The position numbers and the translations under genes are program-made. 64,000 nt of DNA, taken from Sipunculus nudus. Lineage: Eukaryota; Annelida; Sipuncula; Golfingiida; Sipunculidae. The notes below the pieces were generated by a model, which was not told the DNA's origin, ran no database searches, and saw nothing but the letters and a program-made list of their open reading frames with translations. The DNA is taken from the NCBI GenBank assembly GCA_026874595.1, contig CM049319.1, forward strand, positions 64,658,417 through 64,722,416, read 5' to 3'. Positions 23,831 through 36,472 of the stretch are shown one piece after another. Every line of letters begins with the position of its first letter. Position 1 is the first letter of the stretch.

Positions 23831-25242
23831 ACGTCGGTGTAATAATATTGATTATAGCCTGTTAATTTGAAAATATAAATATCAATAAATTTGGGTTATA
23901 ATTCTACATTGATTTCAAGAACAATAATCTTCCATTTCCATACCCTTCTTATAAATCATGCTAAATAAGAAATGGTATACATTATTAATACTATACTATA
24001 TTACCGGGCCATATAAGTTGCTTTTTCCTTTATGATCAATTCAACCTATTGTGGTGTTCTGTACGTCATGTAGAACTAGGAACAAAATGAGACTAATGTA
24101 AAAAATCAGTTATATCTTATTCCATGATTTGATTATAATAAGACTTGATGCCAAGTGTAACTATAAGATCTAACAAAGAATGATATTGTGAATACCTGTC
24201 ATCTTTTTATATAGCGAACTTTTTGGTGACATATATTCTGATTATTTTGACGAATATAACATTATTTTTCCAAAATAAAAGCATAATAATATACATTATA
24301 ATGTGCATGCAGTTTAATATTTCGATGGTCATTAATTCAAAGTTTATGCTAAAACACATTAGACTGGTTTCAAGGGTAAGATACACAATGTTCATTATTT
24401 CAAGATAACCAAATAATGACAGACCATTATAAATATTCTCAAAGAGAATAAAAGAACTATTAGTTTTGGATCACTTCATATATAATATTAATTCACGTCA
24501 TCAGAAAATCCATAGAGAAATTATATTTTAGAAGAGTGTCATATTATATTAAATTATATTAAATCGAAAAAACATAATATAAAATTTTCCTTTACTTATT
24601 TTTATATTGCTAAACATTGTTCGGCAGTGTACATCACCATTGATTTGGCAATATTTCTATTTATCATGAAATTCAACTGTGTTTACTATATGTAATAATA
24701 CAGCTTAAGTCAGGCAACCAGGCAAAGCCCATCATAAACAAATGTGTCAAGTCTGACCCGTCTAGCCAAATGTTCAGACATTTCTTTCAAACCATTATGA
24801 AAAGGGCCTAATTACGTGCCTTTGATGTTAACGAATAAAATTTGTCATATTCTGTTTGTGAGGTTGGCTGAGTTCTAAGAAGAAATTAGGTTTATTGGTT
24901 AAATATATTTAAGAAATAGCTTGATGAAAATTAGGTGCGCCATGAAACAACAGCATATATACAGAATACGATACAAATATAATAACCAAAAATTAATGGC
25001 AGACTGTGTAAATACCATGTTCCACGTCGAACCCACTCCGCCTTTGCGTGATTCCCTTCACTGTGCAACAATTTCAACTTTAATGAATTATACTCATGTC
25101 TTCCTATCATTTATATTATTTTGTTTTTGGTACAAAAATGTTTTCAAAGGGTCATGTAAATTTTTTTTTTTGTATATTATTTCATTACATATATTTATAG
25201 GCCCCTTTGAAGCATTTTCTTACAGGACTATGATATGTATGT

Positions 25243-25249
<7 letters not shown>
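23831..25249. other. AT-rich non-coding stretch
   Basis: No gene is recognised. The 172-codon frame at 24921-25439 runs through the TA/CA microsatellite and has no other support. Confidence 0.5.
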
Positions 25250-25304
<55 letters not shown>

Positions 25305-25325
25305 TATATATGTATACATACAAAC

Positions 25326-25357
<32 letters not shown>
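25250..25357. repeat. (TA)n/(CA)n compound microsatellite
   Basis: A TA run (25250-25291), a short CA run and a second TA run (to 25357) lie directly against the 3' end of the Penelope-like element. Confidence 0.95.
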
Positions 25358-25358
<1 letters not shown>

Positions 25359-25397
25359 ACTCTGAAGAAAAACAACACTGTTAATTCACAACAGACT

Positions 25398-25425
25398 GTT
25401 TCACGGGATGCGACCCGATCATCAG
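25398..25425 (-). ncRNA. Hammerhead-ribozyme-like core at the PLE 3' end
   Basis: On the minus strand CTGATGA (25425-25419), a CGGG/CCCG hairpin and GAAAC (25402-25398) recur exactly as in the copy at 11591-11618, in the same sense as the PLE frame. A helix III-like hairpin (CTGTT/AACAG) follows. The core is conserved between copies although flanking bases differ. Helix I and the cleavage site remain unproven. Confidence 0.5.
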
Positions 25426-26029
25426 GTGAATGTGGTTAGAATGAAGCTAACGTCGTGGTTTGAAAAGCCGAGACTTTACGAGATTACGAGATTATGCTTT
25501 GTGCGATTCGGGTCGGGGGGGGGGGGGCATGTGAAAGACTGACACTGATCCTATTGTTCTCGGGTGCACAATAGGAATGGTCGGGGTACACGTGCGATAC
25601 TGGAACATAACAGGGCAGGGCAAAGAGGTTATATAATGTAGTAAATAGTAAATATAATACAAAGATATAACCAGGATGCTCAATCAGCATATTGAAATGA
25701 TTTCTAATAGGGCCTTGGAAGCAGTGAACATATCAGTAGTATACATATGATATGATAAAAATACACATATACTGTGAAAATACACAATATACAAGGCAAA
25801 TATACAATATAAAAGGCAAATATACTATACCCATACCAAGTGGTGCATGTCTCCTAGCTGAAGGTCGTAAAGCCCATTAGACCAGGATAAAGTAGAACTT
25901 TCCTGTCATCCAATGGACTCCACGAGCCAGCAGTGAGAGAACAACTGCCTGAACAAATGAGTCTGCCCAGCGGATCCTCGTTGGGGGGGGGGGGGGGTTA
26001 AAGGGGCACGCTGAATATTAGTACGAATG

Positions 26030-26998
26030 CTAGGTTTTAAAATATTTCAGGGTGAATTTGTTTTGATGGCGGCACTTGGAGAGAATTTCAGCTCTTGAGT
26101 TCAACAATGATCCAGGGGGGGCCGTAGCTATAAGTAGCTTTTCAGACAAGCAGAGATCACACTTCCTAGTCCCACAGAAGTAAGGTGCTGCCTTGGCAGA
26201 TATTTCCCAGGATAGCTTGTAATTGATATTGTTGTCTTTTAGTGACCAAATGTGTTTAGACAGTTCAGTGTTTTTAGCGTGGGATCTGTTCCGAAAGGAT
26301 TGCTTGTGGTTATTATATCTTGTCTTGAAATCACCTTCAGTACACCCTATGTAGTGTTTCACGTCATTTTCTGTTCTAACTGTTGCTTTATAGACAATGC
26401 ATTTCAGCTGACATTGACCATTCATAGGACATTCGTCTTTTTTACGGCAGTTACATTGTTTTTGGGGTGCATTCACAGCATTGTCAGAATTTAGAACCTT
26501 CATATTATGTTTGCTGATCAGGTTAGACATGTTGGGTAGACAGCTGTAGCTAATTTTCAAATTGTTCCTGTTGAATAACCTGTGGTACCTGTGATGTTGA
26601 GGGAAGTGTTTTTCAACTAGTTTCATGAATTTTCTGCCAATGTTGGTTTTTACATGACGGCTGTAGGGTGGATTAAACCATATTATTTTCCTTTTCCTGT
26701 TTCTCTTGCTTTTCACTGTTGGTTCAACATATTTTAAGCTTTCTGAGAACCCGCTTTTCGCTAAAGCTTCATCATACATGGGTTTGGCTTTCATAAATAG
26801 CTCTTTATTGCAGGAGTTGTCAGAAACACGTTTACTGATCATCATAGGTATCTGCCTAATGATAGCTGGGGGGTGATTGGATTGTGCGTGGATATAGAGA
26901 GGGTCATTGTTCGGTTTTCTGTAAGGGTAGAAGACGTCATTTTGGAGGTCAAATGTTACATCTAAGAAATCTGTGCAGGTCAGGTTAGTTTCAATGGT
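26030..26998 (-). CDS. PLE polyprotein C-terminal part: RT thumb region and GIY-YIG endonuclease
   Basis: About 320 codons are open without a stop or frameshift. The N-terminal part (TDFLDVTFDL, then PYRKPNNDPLYIHAQSNHPP) is the conserved segment after the PLE reverse transcriptase palm. Next comes a basic region (KSKRNRKRK), then a Cys-rich linker (CNCRKKDECPMNGQC) and the GIY-YIG nuclease: VYKATV, then HYIGCTEGDFKTRYNNHKQSF with the usual Arg and His, then ELSKHIWSLKD and LSWEI, and a Cys pair (CGTRKCDLCLSEK). In PLEs this nuclease nicks target DNA for reverse transcription. The frame ends at a stop after KYFKT. Upstream codons in the TA tract are not part of the protein. The open frame suggests fairly recent insertion, but without the RT palm it is not autonomous. 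Confidence 0.88.
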   Translation of the reverse strand, partial: TIETNLTCTDFLDVTFDLQNDVFYPYRKPNNDPLYIHAQSNHPPAIIRQIPMMISKRVSDNSCNKELFMKAKPMYDEALAKSGFSESLKYVEPTVKSKRNRKRKIIWFNPPYSRHVKTNIGRKFMKLVEKHFPQHHRYHRLFNRNNLKISYSCLPNMSNLISKHNMKVLNSDNAVNAPQKQCNCRKKDECPMNGQCQLKCIVYKATVRTENDVKHYIGCTEGDFKTRYNNHKQSFRNRSHAKNTELSKHIWSLKDNNINYKLSWEISAKAAPYFCGTRKCDLCLSEKLLIATAPPGSLLNSRAEILSKCRHQNKFTLKYFKT

Positions 26999-27016
26999 TA
27001 TATATATATATATATA

Positions 27017-28450
27017 AAATTGTATATCCAAAATTGAAAGTTTTATTAAAGCCTTTAAATGTCACCAGATACATAATCATCAGCAGTTAATAAGCTGCAT
27101 GATCCGATAGGATGTCCGTGTGTCATGAATCCTCTAAAAGACCGACATGAGTAATCATAGTGTAAAGTCTGTTGTTAAACCTCAGATGAAATCTAAATGT
27201 ATCACATGACCACGGCCTGGGCATCTTGTCAATGTTAAGGAGATGTGACGACATGCATACCAGACCAGAGCAGATACGCCATACCGGCCCAGCCACTGAC
27301 TGACAGATGATGGATATATTCCCATTAAAGCTAAATTTGGTCAGAAAATCACGGGCTTAACCTACTTTTAGTTATACAAGTTGTTGGATTGGAATGTTAA
27401 TTTAGACCAGCACCGTGTTTATTTTATCCAAAACTGGTGTAAACTTTTCAATATTATTATATTCTTAACACCATATTCAAAGCGCCTACGTGCTACTGTT
27501 TACTCGCCAACCGGAAGTAAACAAAGTTTTCATCTGGGGCCCTCACTTCGATATAAGCCAAACCTTGTTTCTGTGTATTATAATAGAATGGACAGTACTC
27601 TAACCATAGACACCAGAAAGGTAAATAAAATTTGGAAAAATCAAGCCAATTCCTAACTATAACACAATTATGATCCTACCGTCATTTCAATGTCCATTGA
27701 GTTATTGCACCTGGGAATTTCCACATACTAGGACTGACATGACTGTTACGACCAGTTAACACAATTGTAGATAAAAATTTCTTAAAGAATACCACAGAAA
27801 TGAACCAACAGCAGAAAGTGCTTCACTAATGATTAAATATTACTTGTATAGTGACATATATATATATATATATATACCCATGCATGAACTCAAAAGGATA
27901 AACTCGAATGCTTTTGGAGATTCTCAGAATTTCATTGGCTAAATGCCTATTTATTATTGTAAAAACAGCAGGATCATGAGTCAGAACAGAAACCTGATCA
28001 GGAATACGACATTTAGCTGGGAATACTTGCACTGTAATGGTTTAACTTCATTACTTTCAAGTGCTTTGATGTCTGTGTGCACCACTAATTAAGTGGGGAA
28101 TGGCACTGGGCTTCCAGGATACCCATCACCCAATTAGTCTCACGCATGGCTGTTCTCAGCAACCCTGCAGTGTAGTGGGCCATGCATGTTTCCTCTGTAT
28201 TAATAAATTATTTACTAATGATTTTCTATTGATAGCTTTCATTTTAAATTGTCTATAATTATTACATTTATTTAATTTAAGATATAATGAGGCTTTGATT
28301 TTGTATGGTAACATTTCCATTAATAAAGCATATATTTACCAAAAATGTAACATAATAGGTTCAGTAACTGGACACCCCTTGAGGATAAAAAAGTATTGAT
28401 TTTAAAACCTATCATCGTACTTAAAATTCAGATTAAAATTTCAAATTTTT
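27017..28450. other. Non-coding stretch, no gene recognised
   Basis: ORFs up to 91 codons (27381-27656 plus) show no recognisable motif. A TA tract is at 27848-27868. An ETS-type word CCGGAAGT lies near 27510. Confidence 0.5.
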
Positions 28451-29995
28451 ATGCCCCCACCACAAAGTGGCCGGGGCATATAGTTTTACTCATGTCCATC
28501 CATCTGTCCTTCGTCATTCCGTCATTCCGAAATCAAACAGTTGTACGGACTTTTTTTCGCAATGCCTGCAGATATTGGCCTGATTTTTTGTTTGTGGGCA
28601 GATAATGACCAGTTACAGATCGAGTTTGTGTTTCGTCCCGGTTGACCTTCTTTTGACCGTTTTAGGGCTCCTAAACTAAGAAAATTTCATGAAAAATAGA
28701 AATTTTCATGACAAATACACATGTACAGACTTTTTTTCGCAATGCCTGCAGATATTGGCCTGATTTCTGGTGTGTGGGCAGATAATGATCAGTTACAGAT
28801 CGAGTTTGCGTTTCGTCCCGGTTGACCTATTTTGGCCGTTTTACAGCTCCTAAACTTAGAAAATTTCATGAAAAATAGAAATTTTCATGACAAATACACA
28901 TGTACAGATTTTTTTTCGCAATGCCTGCAGATATTGGCCTGATTTTTGGTGTGTGGGCAGATAATGACCAGTTACAGATGGAGTTGGTGTTTCGTCCCAG
29001 TTGACCTTCTTTTGACCGTTTTAGGGCTCCTAAACTTAGAAAATTTCATGAAAAATATAAATTTTCATGACAAATACACATGTACGGACTTTTTTTCCCA
29101 GTGCCTGCAGATATTGGCCTGAATTTTGGTTTGGGGCAGATATTGACCAGTTACAGATTGAGTTCGCGTTTCGTCCCAGTTGACCTAATTTTGACTGTTT
29201 TATGGCTCCTGAACATAGAAAATTTCATGAAAAATATAAATTTTCATGACAAATACACATGTACTGATTTTTTTTTGCAATACCTGCAGATATTGGCCTG
29301 ATTTTTGGTGTGTGGGCAGATAATGACCAGTTACAGATCCAGTTCATGTTTTGTTCCAGTTGACCTACTTTTGACCGTTTGACGGTGCTCTAACATAGAA
29401 AATTTAATAAAAAAGTGCATTAAGGACTTTTATTTCGCAGTGCCTGCAGATACAGGCCTGATTTTTGGTGTGTGGGCAGATATTGACCAGTTACAGATTG
29501 AGTTCGCGTTTCATCCCAGTTGACCTAATTTTGACCGTTTTACCGCTCCTGAACATAGAAAATTTCATGAAAAATAGAAATTTTCATAACAAATGCATAT
29601 GTACCGACTTTTTTTCCTCAATGCCTGTAGATACCACCCTGATTTTTTATGTGTGGGCAGATAATGACAGATACAGATCGAGTTCGCGTTTCATCCGGGT
29701 TGACCTACTTTCGATTGTTTTACGGCTCCTAAACATAGAAAATTTCATGAAAGACAGAAATTTTTATGGAAAATGCACATGTATGGACTTTTTTTCACAG
29801 TGCCTGCAGATACTGGCCTGATTTTTTTGTGTGTTGCTTGATAATGACCCTTAACAGATTGAGTTTGCATTTTGCCCTTGTTGACCTACTTCTGACCATA
29901 TGACACCTCCTAAACTTAAAAAAATTTTCCAAAATTTAACAAATGTTTCTAATTTGCCCCAGGCGGGGGCATTCATGTCGTTCCGACACATCTAG
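28451..29995 (+). mobile_element. Pearl/DINE-like non-autonomous Helitron-type element, copy 1
   Basis: The element starts with an imperfect hairpin (ATGCCCC...CCAC-AAA-GTGG...GGGGCAT, 28451-28480) and ends with GGCGGGGGCAT, which is the inverted form of its start, a hairpin near TGTCG-TTC-CGACA, and ATCTAG|T at 29992-29995. In between are about eight tandem units of ~180 bp, each with CCTGCAGATATTGGCCTGA and GTTGACC. Subterminal inverted repeats, a 3' hairpin and a tandem core of 160-180 bp are the plan of the bivalve pearl and related DINE/HINE elements. The ORFs of 73-118 codons inside are repeat artefacts. Confidence 0.82.
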
Positions 29996-31316
29996 TTTAC
30001 AGTATTTATTATCAGTGCTCAACTCTTATAATGTAGAAGGTTAGAATATTTTTCTCAACAAACTTCATTTATTCCATAGGTAATAAGAAGTCCATTTGAG
30101 ACTCTAAACATGTTATCTGGTTAGACCTATTGGACAATATTTCATGGAATAACCAAAAAAAAAAATAATAAAGTACATCAGTGACACAGTTACAGGAGCA
30201 CACATTCTTTAACATTAACACATCAAATTTAAAATACAAGCCTGCTACCATTTATAATCTGTGACGATTTGGTTCAGGTCATGGTATACGGTATGTTTTT
30301 TAGCCTTGTTTGAGACCATCACGAAAAGGCTGGAAATTCAAAATATTTTACGTTTTAAGTCTGATACACTGGCTACACTAAGACCACTGGCTAGACTGGT
30401 TGTTACTAGGTGTACATGTGTCACATTTTAGCTGGAAGGGTCAGGAAGTTGGCAGTGATGATGTAACAGGTGCACTGCACAACACTGACTGAAACAATCA
30501 CCCCAGCCTACCATCCTCTAATAGTGCATGCATTCCCAACCGCAAGTTAAATGAAGGCAGCGACCTATGGCTCTGTGTTTACAACAGAGCTACAAGTGGG
30601 TCTGCCATAAAGCATATATTAATATAAGTTTAACCTAGTATAGTGTTTCTTCTGTTTGTAAATGTACATGTATTTAAACTTTTCATTTTTTTTACATGAT
30701 ATTTAATCATTGTGAGATATTTCTGCAGGTACGTTACATTAAGAATCCAGTCACATTAGGACATCAATGAACTTAGATGGATACTGGAAGTTTGAGGTTG
30801 GATATTCAGATTCAGAAAACTCCTCAGTAGAAAAATTTTTAGTGGACTGATATTAGAATACATGACAATATATCAAAACCTTTTTTTATTGTCCTCTGTC
30901 ATGTTTCTGTCTACCTTGAAACTGAAATTTTGAATTTTGAGGTTAATAAAAAATCTAAAAAAATATTTTTCAACAAGAAAGACACAATAGAGGGAAAAAA
31001 GGCTTAATGGGATATTGTTATGTAGTTTAATATTATGCTGGCCAATAACAGTGGCTTTCTATTAATTAATGTATGTTTAAAATAGTGTATCTGTGCACAA
31101 AGATATATGTTTTTGTATATATATATATATATATTTATATAATAGCATATCTGTGCACAATAAGCCCTGGAAATCCCATCTTTCAGTTTCACTTCTTAAC
31201 ATTAGACCCACTTGTGGCTCAATGACTACTAATATGAAAGAATTACGTATCAGACATTGAACTACAGCTGGGTCTGCCCTTTGCCACTGTATTCACAATT
31301 CAGGTTTTTCAGTGTT
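29996..31316. other. Non-coding stretch, no gene recognised
   Basis: No coding signal or repeat end is seen apart from a short TA run at 31118-31134. The word AC(A/C)AGAGC near 30580 and GACCCACTTGTGGCTC near 31205 form a distant inverted pair around AGACCCACTTGT/ACAAGTGGGTCT, possibly the ends of an old element of about 630 bp. Confidence 0.4.
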
Positions 31317-32372
31317 ATTAGCTCCGTTGGCAAGGCACAAATCATAACCTGTTGACCTAGAAATTTCTAAGTGAACATCCAAAGAGGTCAATAAAAAATC
31401 TCCTTGGAAACTTAAAAAGAGATCAGTGTAACCCATATCCTTCGAGCTCTGAGGCTTTTAAGTACCGCCAGAATAATTAAATATTTGATACAAAACCACC
31501 AGTATCTTAATAATTAATTCATGGATTGACATAAATCATGCCTTGAATATTGACCATGGGTATTTTTGTCAGTTCCCAAAAACTGATTTTGCCACCTGTA
31601 TTTTTTTATGTTTTTTTTTAAAGATTATTTTTCTCTTTTTGAGACAATCAAATGACAGCAATTATGTCAGTTTCTCAGCTACGGTTGCAGCCAGTGTCCT
31701 CAAAACCTGATGTGTTTATTGATTATGAATGGTTTCTTTAGTTCCTGATTGCTTGTGGCGCCACCAGTATTTTTGTCTATTTTCTATTTTTGATACATTT
31801 TCCCTTTATATTGGGACTGCAAAATTATATTGATACAATCAAAGTCGCAACTGTATTTTCATCAGTGTCCAGGTAATATCCATACATATACAGGTGCCCT
31901 ATATATCAATAACCCCGTCCGTCTGTTCGTCTTTCTGTATGTCTGTAAAATTTGCTTCCTGATGATAACTCCAGTTTGGATTTACATATGGATTTCAGAC
32001 TTGAGTTATATATGGCCCACCTCTTACGCAAGAACTGTATTGATTTTGGGGTCATGAAGTCAAAGGTCAAGGTCACAGGACCCACATATTTAGAGAGATT
32101 GTTGATGCATTTTAACCCAAACTTTTCATTTCAAACCTTCCGTCTTCCTTGTGGCACACCTGCCAATAGGGAAAGGTTCCTTTTGATTTGGGGGCACTAG
32201 GTCAAAGGTGAAGGTCACAGGGTCCATCCATTCACAGATTAGTTTATGGATGATAAATCCAGTTTGGCCAGACAAGTTGGCTTCATACTGTTTACAGGAC
32301 CCATATTTGAAAAAGCTCATAAACCTATGCTTATGGACAAATTTAGCTAAGTGTAGAGACCCATGGGTCCAT
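31317..32372 (+). repeat. Family A relatives, degraded
   Basis: The start TTAGCTCCGTTGGCAAGGCA and the text AAATCTCCTTG...GGTCA(C/G)TG(C/T)(G/A)ACC match the beginning of the family A copy at 40606, with a deletion of the CAGCTGAC...CGTC segment. A second part (31900-32220) has GTCTGT-rich sequence and two units with AAGGTCA(A/G)GGTCACAG, as in the 140-bp core of the 40606 copy. The 3' terminus is reduced to AGACCCATGGGTCC near 32360. Confidence 0.6.
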
Positions 32373-33789
32373 AGTGTTTTTAGTGGTCAAGTCCATAGAT
32401 TATTGTAATTAAGAATAGTTAGGAATGTTTGGAACAATGTTAGGAACAACAGCACAAGTATATCAGTATACCAAATTACCAGTAAAAATAGGTTTCCATG
32501 GGCCAAAAACATACTTGTCAAACTCAGCCTCACCAAAGTACCACTGAGCTGCTTAGGTTTTAGGGGCATCACAAACTTATCCTGAAAATGCAAATTGTGG
32601 TTTCTAGATACACTATGGGAGCAGGTAAAAATGTAGTGAACATGTGTTTTTCCTCTACCATGTTTCTTTCATGTATAAAAATGAAATTTAATTTTTTTGT
32701 TGGATCAAAATTAAAAAATCCAGTTTTAAGTTAGAAAGAAACTATATACAGAAAACAAAACGGGTTTGAAATATTGTCATGTAATTTGATATTAGCCCTT
32801 TAAAGATTGGTTTGCTATTACTGGTTGCTAAAATTGTGTACCATTTAAAAATTAAAATTGTCAAAAATGTTAAAATTTCATGTGAAAATTAATATGAATT
32901 TTATAGATACACATACCATAAGAAATTAATATGAATTTTATAGATACACATACCATAAGGAAGACCTCTATACCAGGTTTTAAATGATACATACTTTATG
33001 GGGTCTGATATCCATCTAAAACAACTTCTCGACTGATTTTGAATTAAGGGGATGCTACCTTAAATGACTTTTTAGAAGAAACAGACATGCAGACCAAGGC
33101 CAAACTGTCTTCTGGGTAATTAATCAAACATGATGTCAAGATTCTATAAATTTAACACCTTTTAGATCTATTTTTATATGTATATTGATATAAATATCAT
33201 ATGTTGCTTTTCATCACGACAGAGCTTTAAGTCCTTAAAACATAAGATATGACCATAAACAAATAATACTTAAATCAATCACAACTCAAACAATTAGAGC
33301 CATGCATATATTCATTTGTAATCTCTCACTAAATAATAATGTTACATATTATCTCATAAGCAGAAATTTATCTAACATTTCATGTTGTTATTTATTAAGG
33401 TACTGTACTGGATACTGTGCATTGTGAGTATATTGTGGTTTGAATAAACAAGGAAACCCCTGTGACAAGTACCCTTTCTACTACAGGTATCTCCTCCAAA
33501 AGTTAATTGAACACTTTGAGAGCCTTGAATGCTAAGAGCCACCGGATAATTAACAAAAAACACAATTATACAACATAAAGATTTTGTTGTTTAGTCTAAG
33601 GGCTTCGAAGAAAAAATTCATATCTTCACTAGAAATCTGCATTCAAAGGAATGCAAGCCTCTTCCATGGGAGTGCCTATTGAGGGATGCAGATGACCGCT
33701 CACCTCAGAACTTTGAGCACCAGTTTAAAAAAAATGCTCTGCGAACATTGAAATTACTGTGCTGAAGTTCAGACTTTGAAATGGTGTCA
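32373..33789. other. Non-coding stretch with a 37-bp tandem duplication
   Basis: No gene is recognised. 32886-32959 holds two perfect or near-perfect copies of a 37-bp unit (starting AAATTAATATGAATTT). Confidence 0.6.
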
Positions 33790-34644
33790 GTTGTAATGAG
33801 CGGGGTCGGGATGGGCATGTGGTTCCTGGACGTGGTCTGGATTGGTGTGGTCGGGGTGGGCCTGCCGGTTTATACAAAGCAAGATTAGTGCTGCTCGACA
33901 TGGAGGCGACGGCACTTACGAAACTTGAATATTACTTATTCCCTCAATTTTGTTATATTTTAACAGTTGGTTGACGATAAGAGGGTTTTTCATGAGCCGC
34001 ACGTGAATGCATTTCAATGTACGGTATATATACAAATTAACAACATTCCCAGGTTTGGACGACCAAAAAAATCGACCTTGAACGCTATTATTACACATCT
34101 AATTCTTGTTGCTGGACATTTATCCTAGAAAATAATATTTTTGTTCCATAATAAACCATTTCAAAACCAAACAACATTTTTTGATGTAAGCAACCCAGTT
34201 AACTGTAGAAGTACGTCAAAGGAAGGAAACCTGCTCACTCGGAAGCCAACACCGATTAATTAGTTAATTAGCGGCACAAAGGTTTCCTACAACGCTGTTT
34301 AAAAAGCTGCAAGAATTCTTCACAAACATTCGCGATTATATAAATAATACACTTCCCTGGCAAAATATATTTATCACAAAACGCGTTCATGATTGCATTG
34401 ACGACGGCCAGTATGGTGACGGGCGATAATGCCAGAATTTTTTTTTTTTCAGAAGAACTCAATATTGACTATTTATCTCTCTCTCTGGCTTTATTTTAAT
34501 TGATCGCTCAATCAGATATTTATTTCAATTATTATTATTAAATGATAATTTTTAATTAAATGCCTCTCATTTTATATAATTACTTACTTTCCCTCATTTA
34601 AATGATCAATCAATCTGAAGCTATATAAATCGTCCCGTATTTCT

Positions 34645-34654
34645 TTCCCTCTTT

Positions 34655-34685
<31 letters not shown>

Positions 34686-34834
34686 GTTTTCATTTTAAAT
34701 GATTGTTCTATTCCTCTCATATTATATAATCACATGCTTTCTCTTATTTGTGTATTAAAATGATACATTAATCGGAAACTCAATAAATCGCCCCCTTTTC
34801 TCTCACTCTCTCTCTCCTTTTCTCTCCTCTACTT

Positions 34835-34866
<32 letters not shown>

Positions 34867-34868
34867 GT
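34645..34868. repeat. (CT)n-rich tracts in the left foldback arm
   Basis: CT runs at about 34656-34685 and 34840-34866, with counterparts as AG runs in the right arm (38487-38510 and 38681-38733). The unit around each tract is repeated. Confidence 0.85.
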
Positions 34869-35126
34869 TTTCATTTCAAATGGTCGCTCTAGGCCCCTAT
34901 TCCTCTCATGTTTTATAATAACTCACTCTCTCTTATTGATGTATTTAAATGAAACAATCAGAAACTAAATAAATCGCCCCTATTTCTCTCTTCTTTTCTC
35001 TCCTTCTCTCTTCCTGTCTCTGTCTCTGTCTTTGTCTCTCATTCTGTTTTCATCGTGACGAGCGATAATACCATTTTTTTTTTAAGTACTCAACATGAAA
35101 TATTTCTCTCTCTCTCTCGTTTCATA

Positions 35127-35887
35127 CACTCTAAATCCCCTTGTGTTAAAAATAACACAAACTTGTTTTCCTCAAACACAAGTGCTTGTGTCTTATATGA
35201 ACAGTGTCAACTTGTGTTAAAACAACACAAGAACTTGTGTCAAATCCAGTTTGACACAAGATTGGTTAAATATAACACAAGTCTCTTGTGTTAAAGTAAC
35301 ATATTCTTGTGTTAAATTAACACAAGATACTTGTGTTAAAAGTATCAAAATCTTGTGTAATAATCACACAATCTAGTTGTGTTAAAGGTAAAACAATCGT
35401 GTTAAATTAACACAATATACTAGTGTTAAAGGTAAAACAAATTTGTGTTGTTACATAGTTTTGTGTTAAATTAACACAAGATATTTTGTTATTCGTAACG
35501 CATTTTTTGTGTGTTATATTTAACACAAGTAACTTGTATCGTTTTAACAAAAGGTTTACCTTAATAGAGGACACGACTGGTATCTACCATACATAACCAT
35601 ATACACCATGTGCATCAGCATCATAAAATAGAAAATAAAAAATGTTGTTATCAAATGAGTTTATTTTATTAAGAATTAAGTACAACACATATGTTACAGA
35701 CCTTGATTTCCTGACACAAATATCAACAGAGACATTTTGGAATTTGGGATTAACGTTTATGAAATATATAGTGACACACTGAACAAATCTGAGTTTTGAC
35801 CATGAGTAATTTAGTGTATATATGTGTATATATATATGTGTGTGTGTGTGTGTGTATTGATGTCTCTCTTCTTTTTATGTTCATTGA

Positions 35888-35949
<62 letters not shown>

Positions 35950-36441
35950 AAGACATTAGGTCACGTAATTGTCTACAGGTGCATGTGCCAATATGTTCTG
36001 TTGCTGATATGTTCAGGAAACAAAATAAAATCAGTGGCTGAATGGTAACTTTTAAAGTTATAGCATGGAAGAAAACCAGTTACAGTTTGGTATTTTATTT
36101 TAAATGGATCAATAAATCAACATGCCTTTCACCAGAAACTATGTATTTGTCAATAAGAAATAGGTATGAATATCCACCCAGAATGGATCGAAGTGGAATT
36201 TCAAAATGTAAGTTACATCATGAAATAACTTGTTTCCTGTTGTTTACAGTTCTTGGTTTGTATGTTTCTGGCTGCACACTCTGCAAACTGCATCCCATCC
36301 ATGATGATGCTGACATTTTCAGCCTTGTGAATATCACCTTCATACTTGATGCACACATTAGTCTCCTCTGCACCCTCCTCCTAAACCATAAATGAATGAA
36401 AGGGAATTTCTATATTAATATGTTTTGTTTTCATGATTAAT

Positions 36442-36472
<31 letters not shown>

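Larger units (their letters stand above)
25358..27016 (-). mobile_element. Penelope-like element (PLE), 5' truncated, flanked by TA tracts
   Basis: On the minus strand the element starts at a TA tract (27000-27016), contains the open frame described at 26030-26998, a 3' region with two poly-G/C tracts, the hammerhead-like core (25425-25398) and ends at 25358 against another TA tract. The missing 5' part would encode the reverse transcriptase fingers and palm. The fragment at 11348-11661 is a second copy of the 3' end, also between TA tracts. Confidence 0.85.

Noticed and set aside
26252-26494. 80-codon plus-strand ORF
   Set aside because: Shadow of the Penelope-like frame on the minus strand.
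28451-29995. Regularly spaced repeats considered as a CRISPR array or satellite
   Set aside because: Units are contiguous ~180-bp tandem copies with element ends, and the DNA is eukaryotic.
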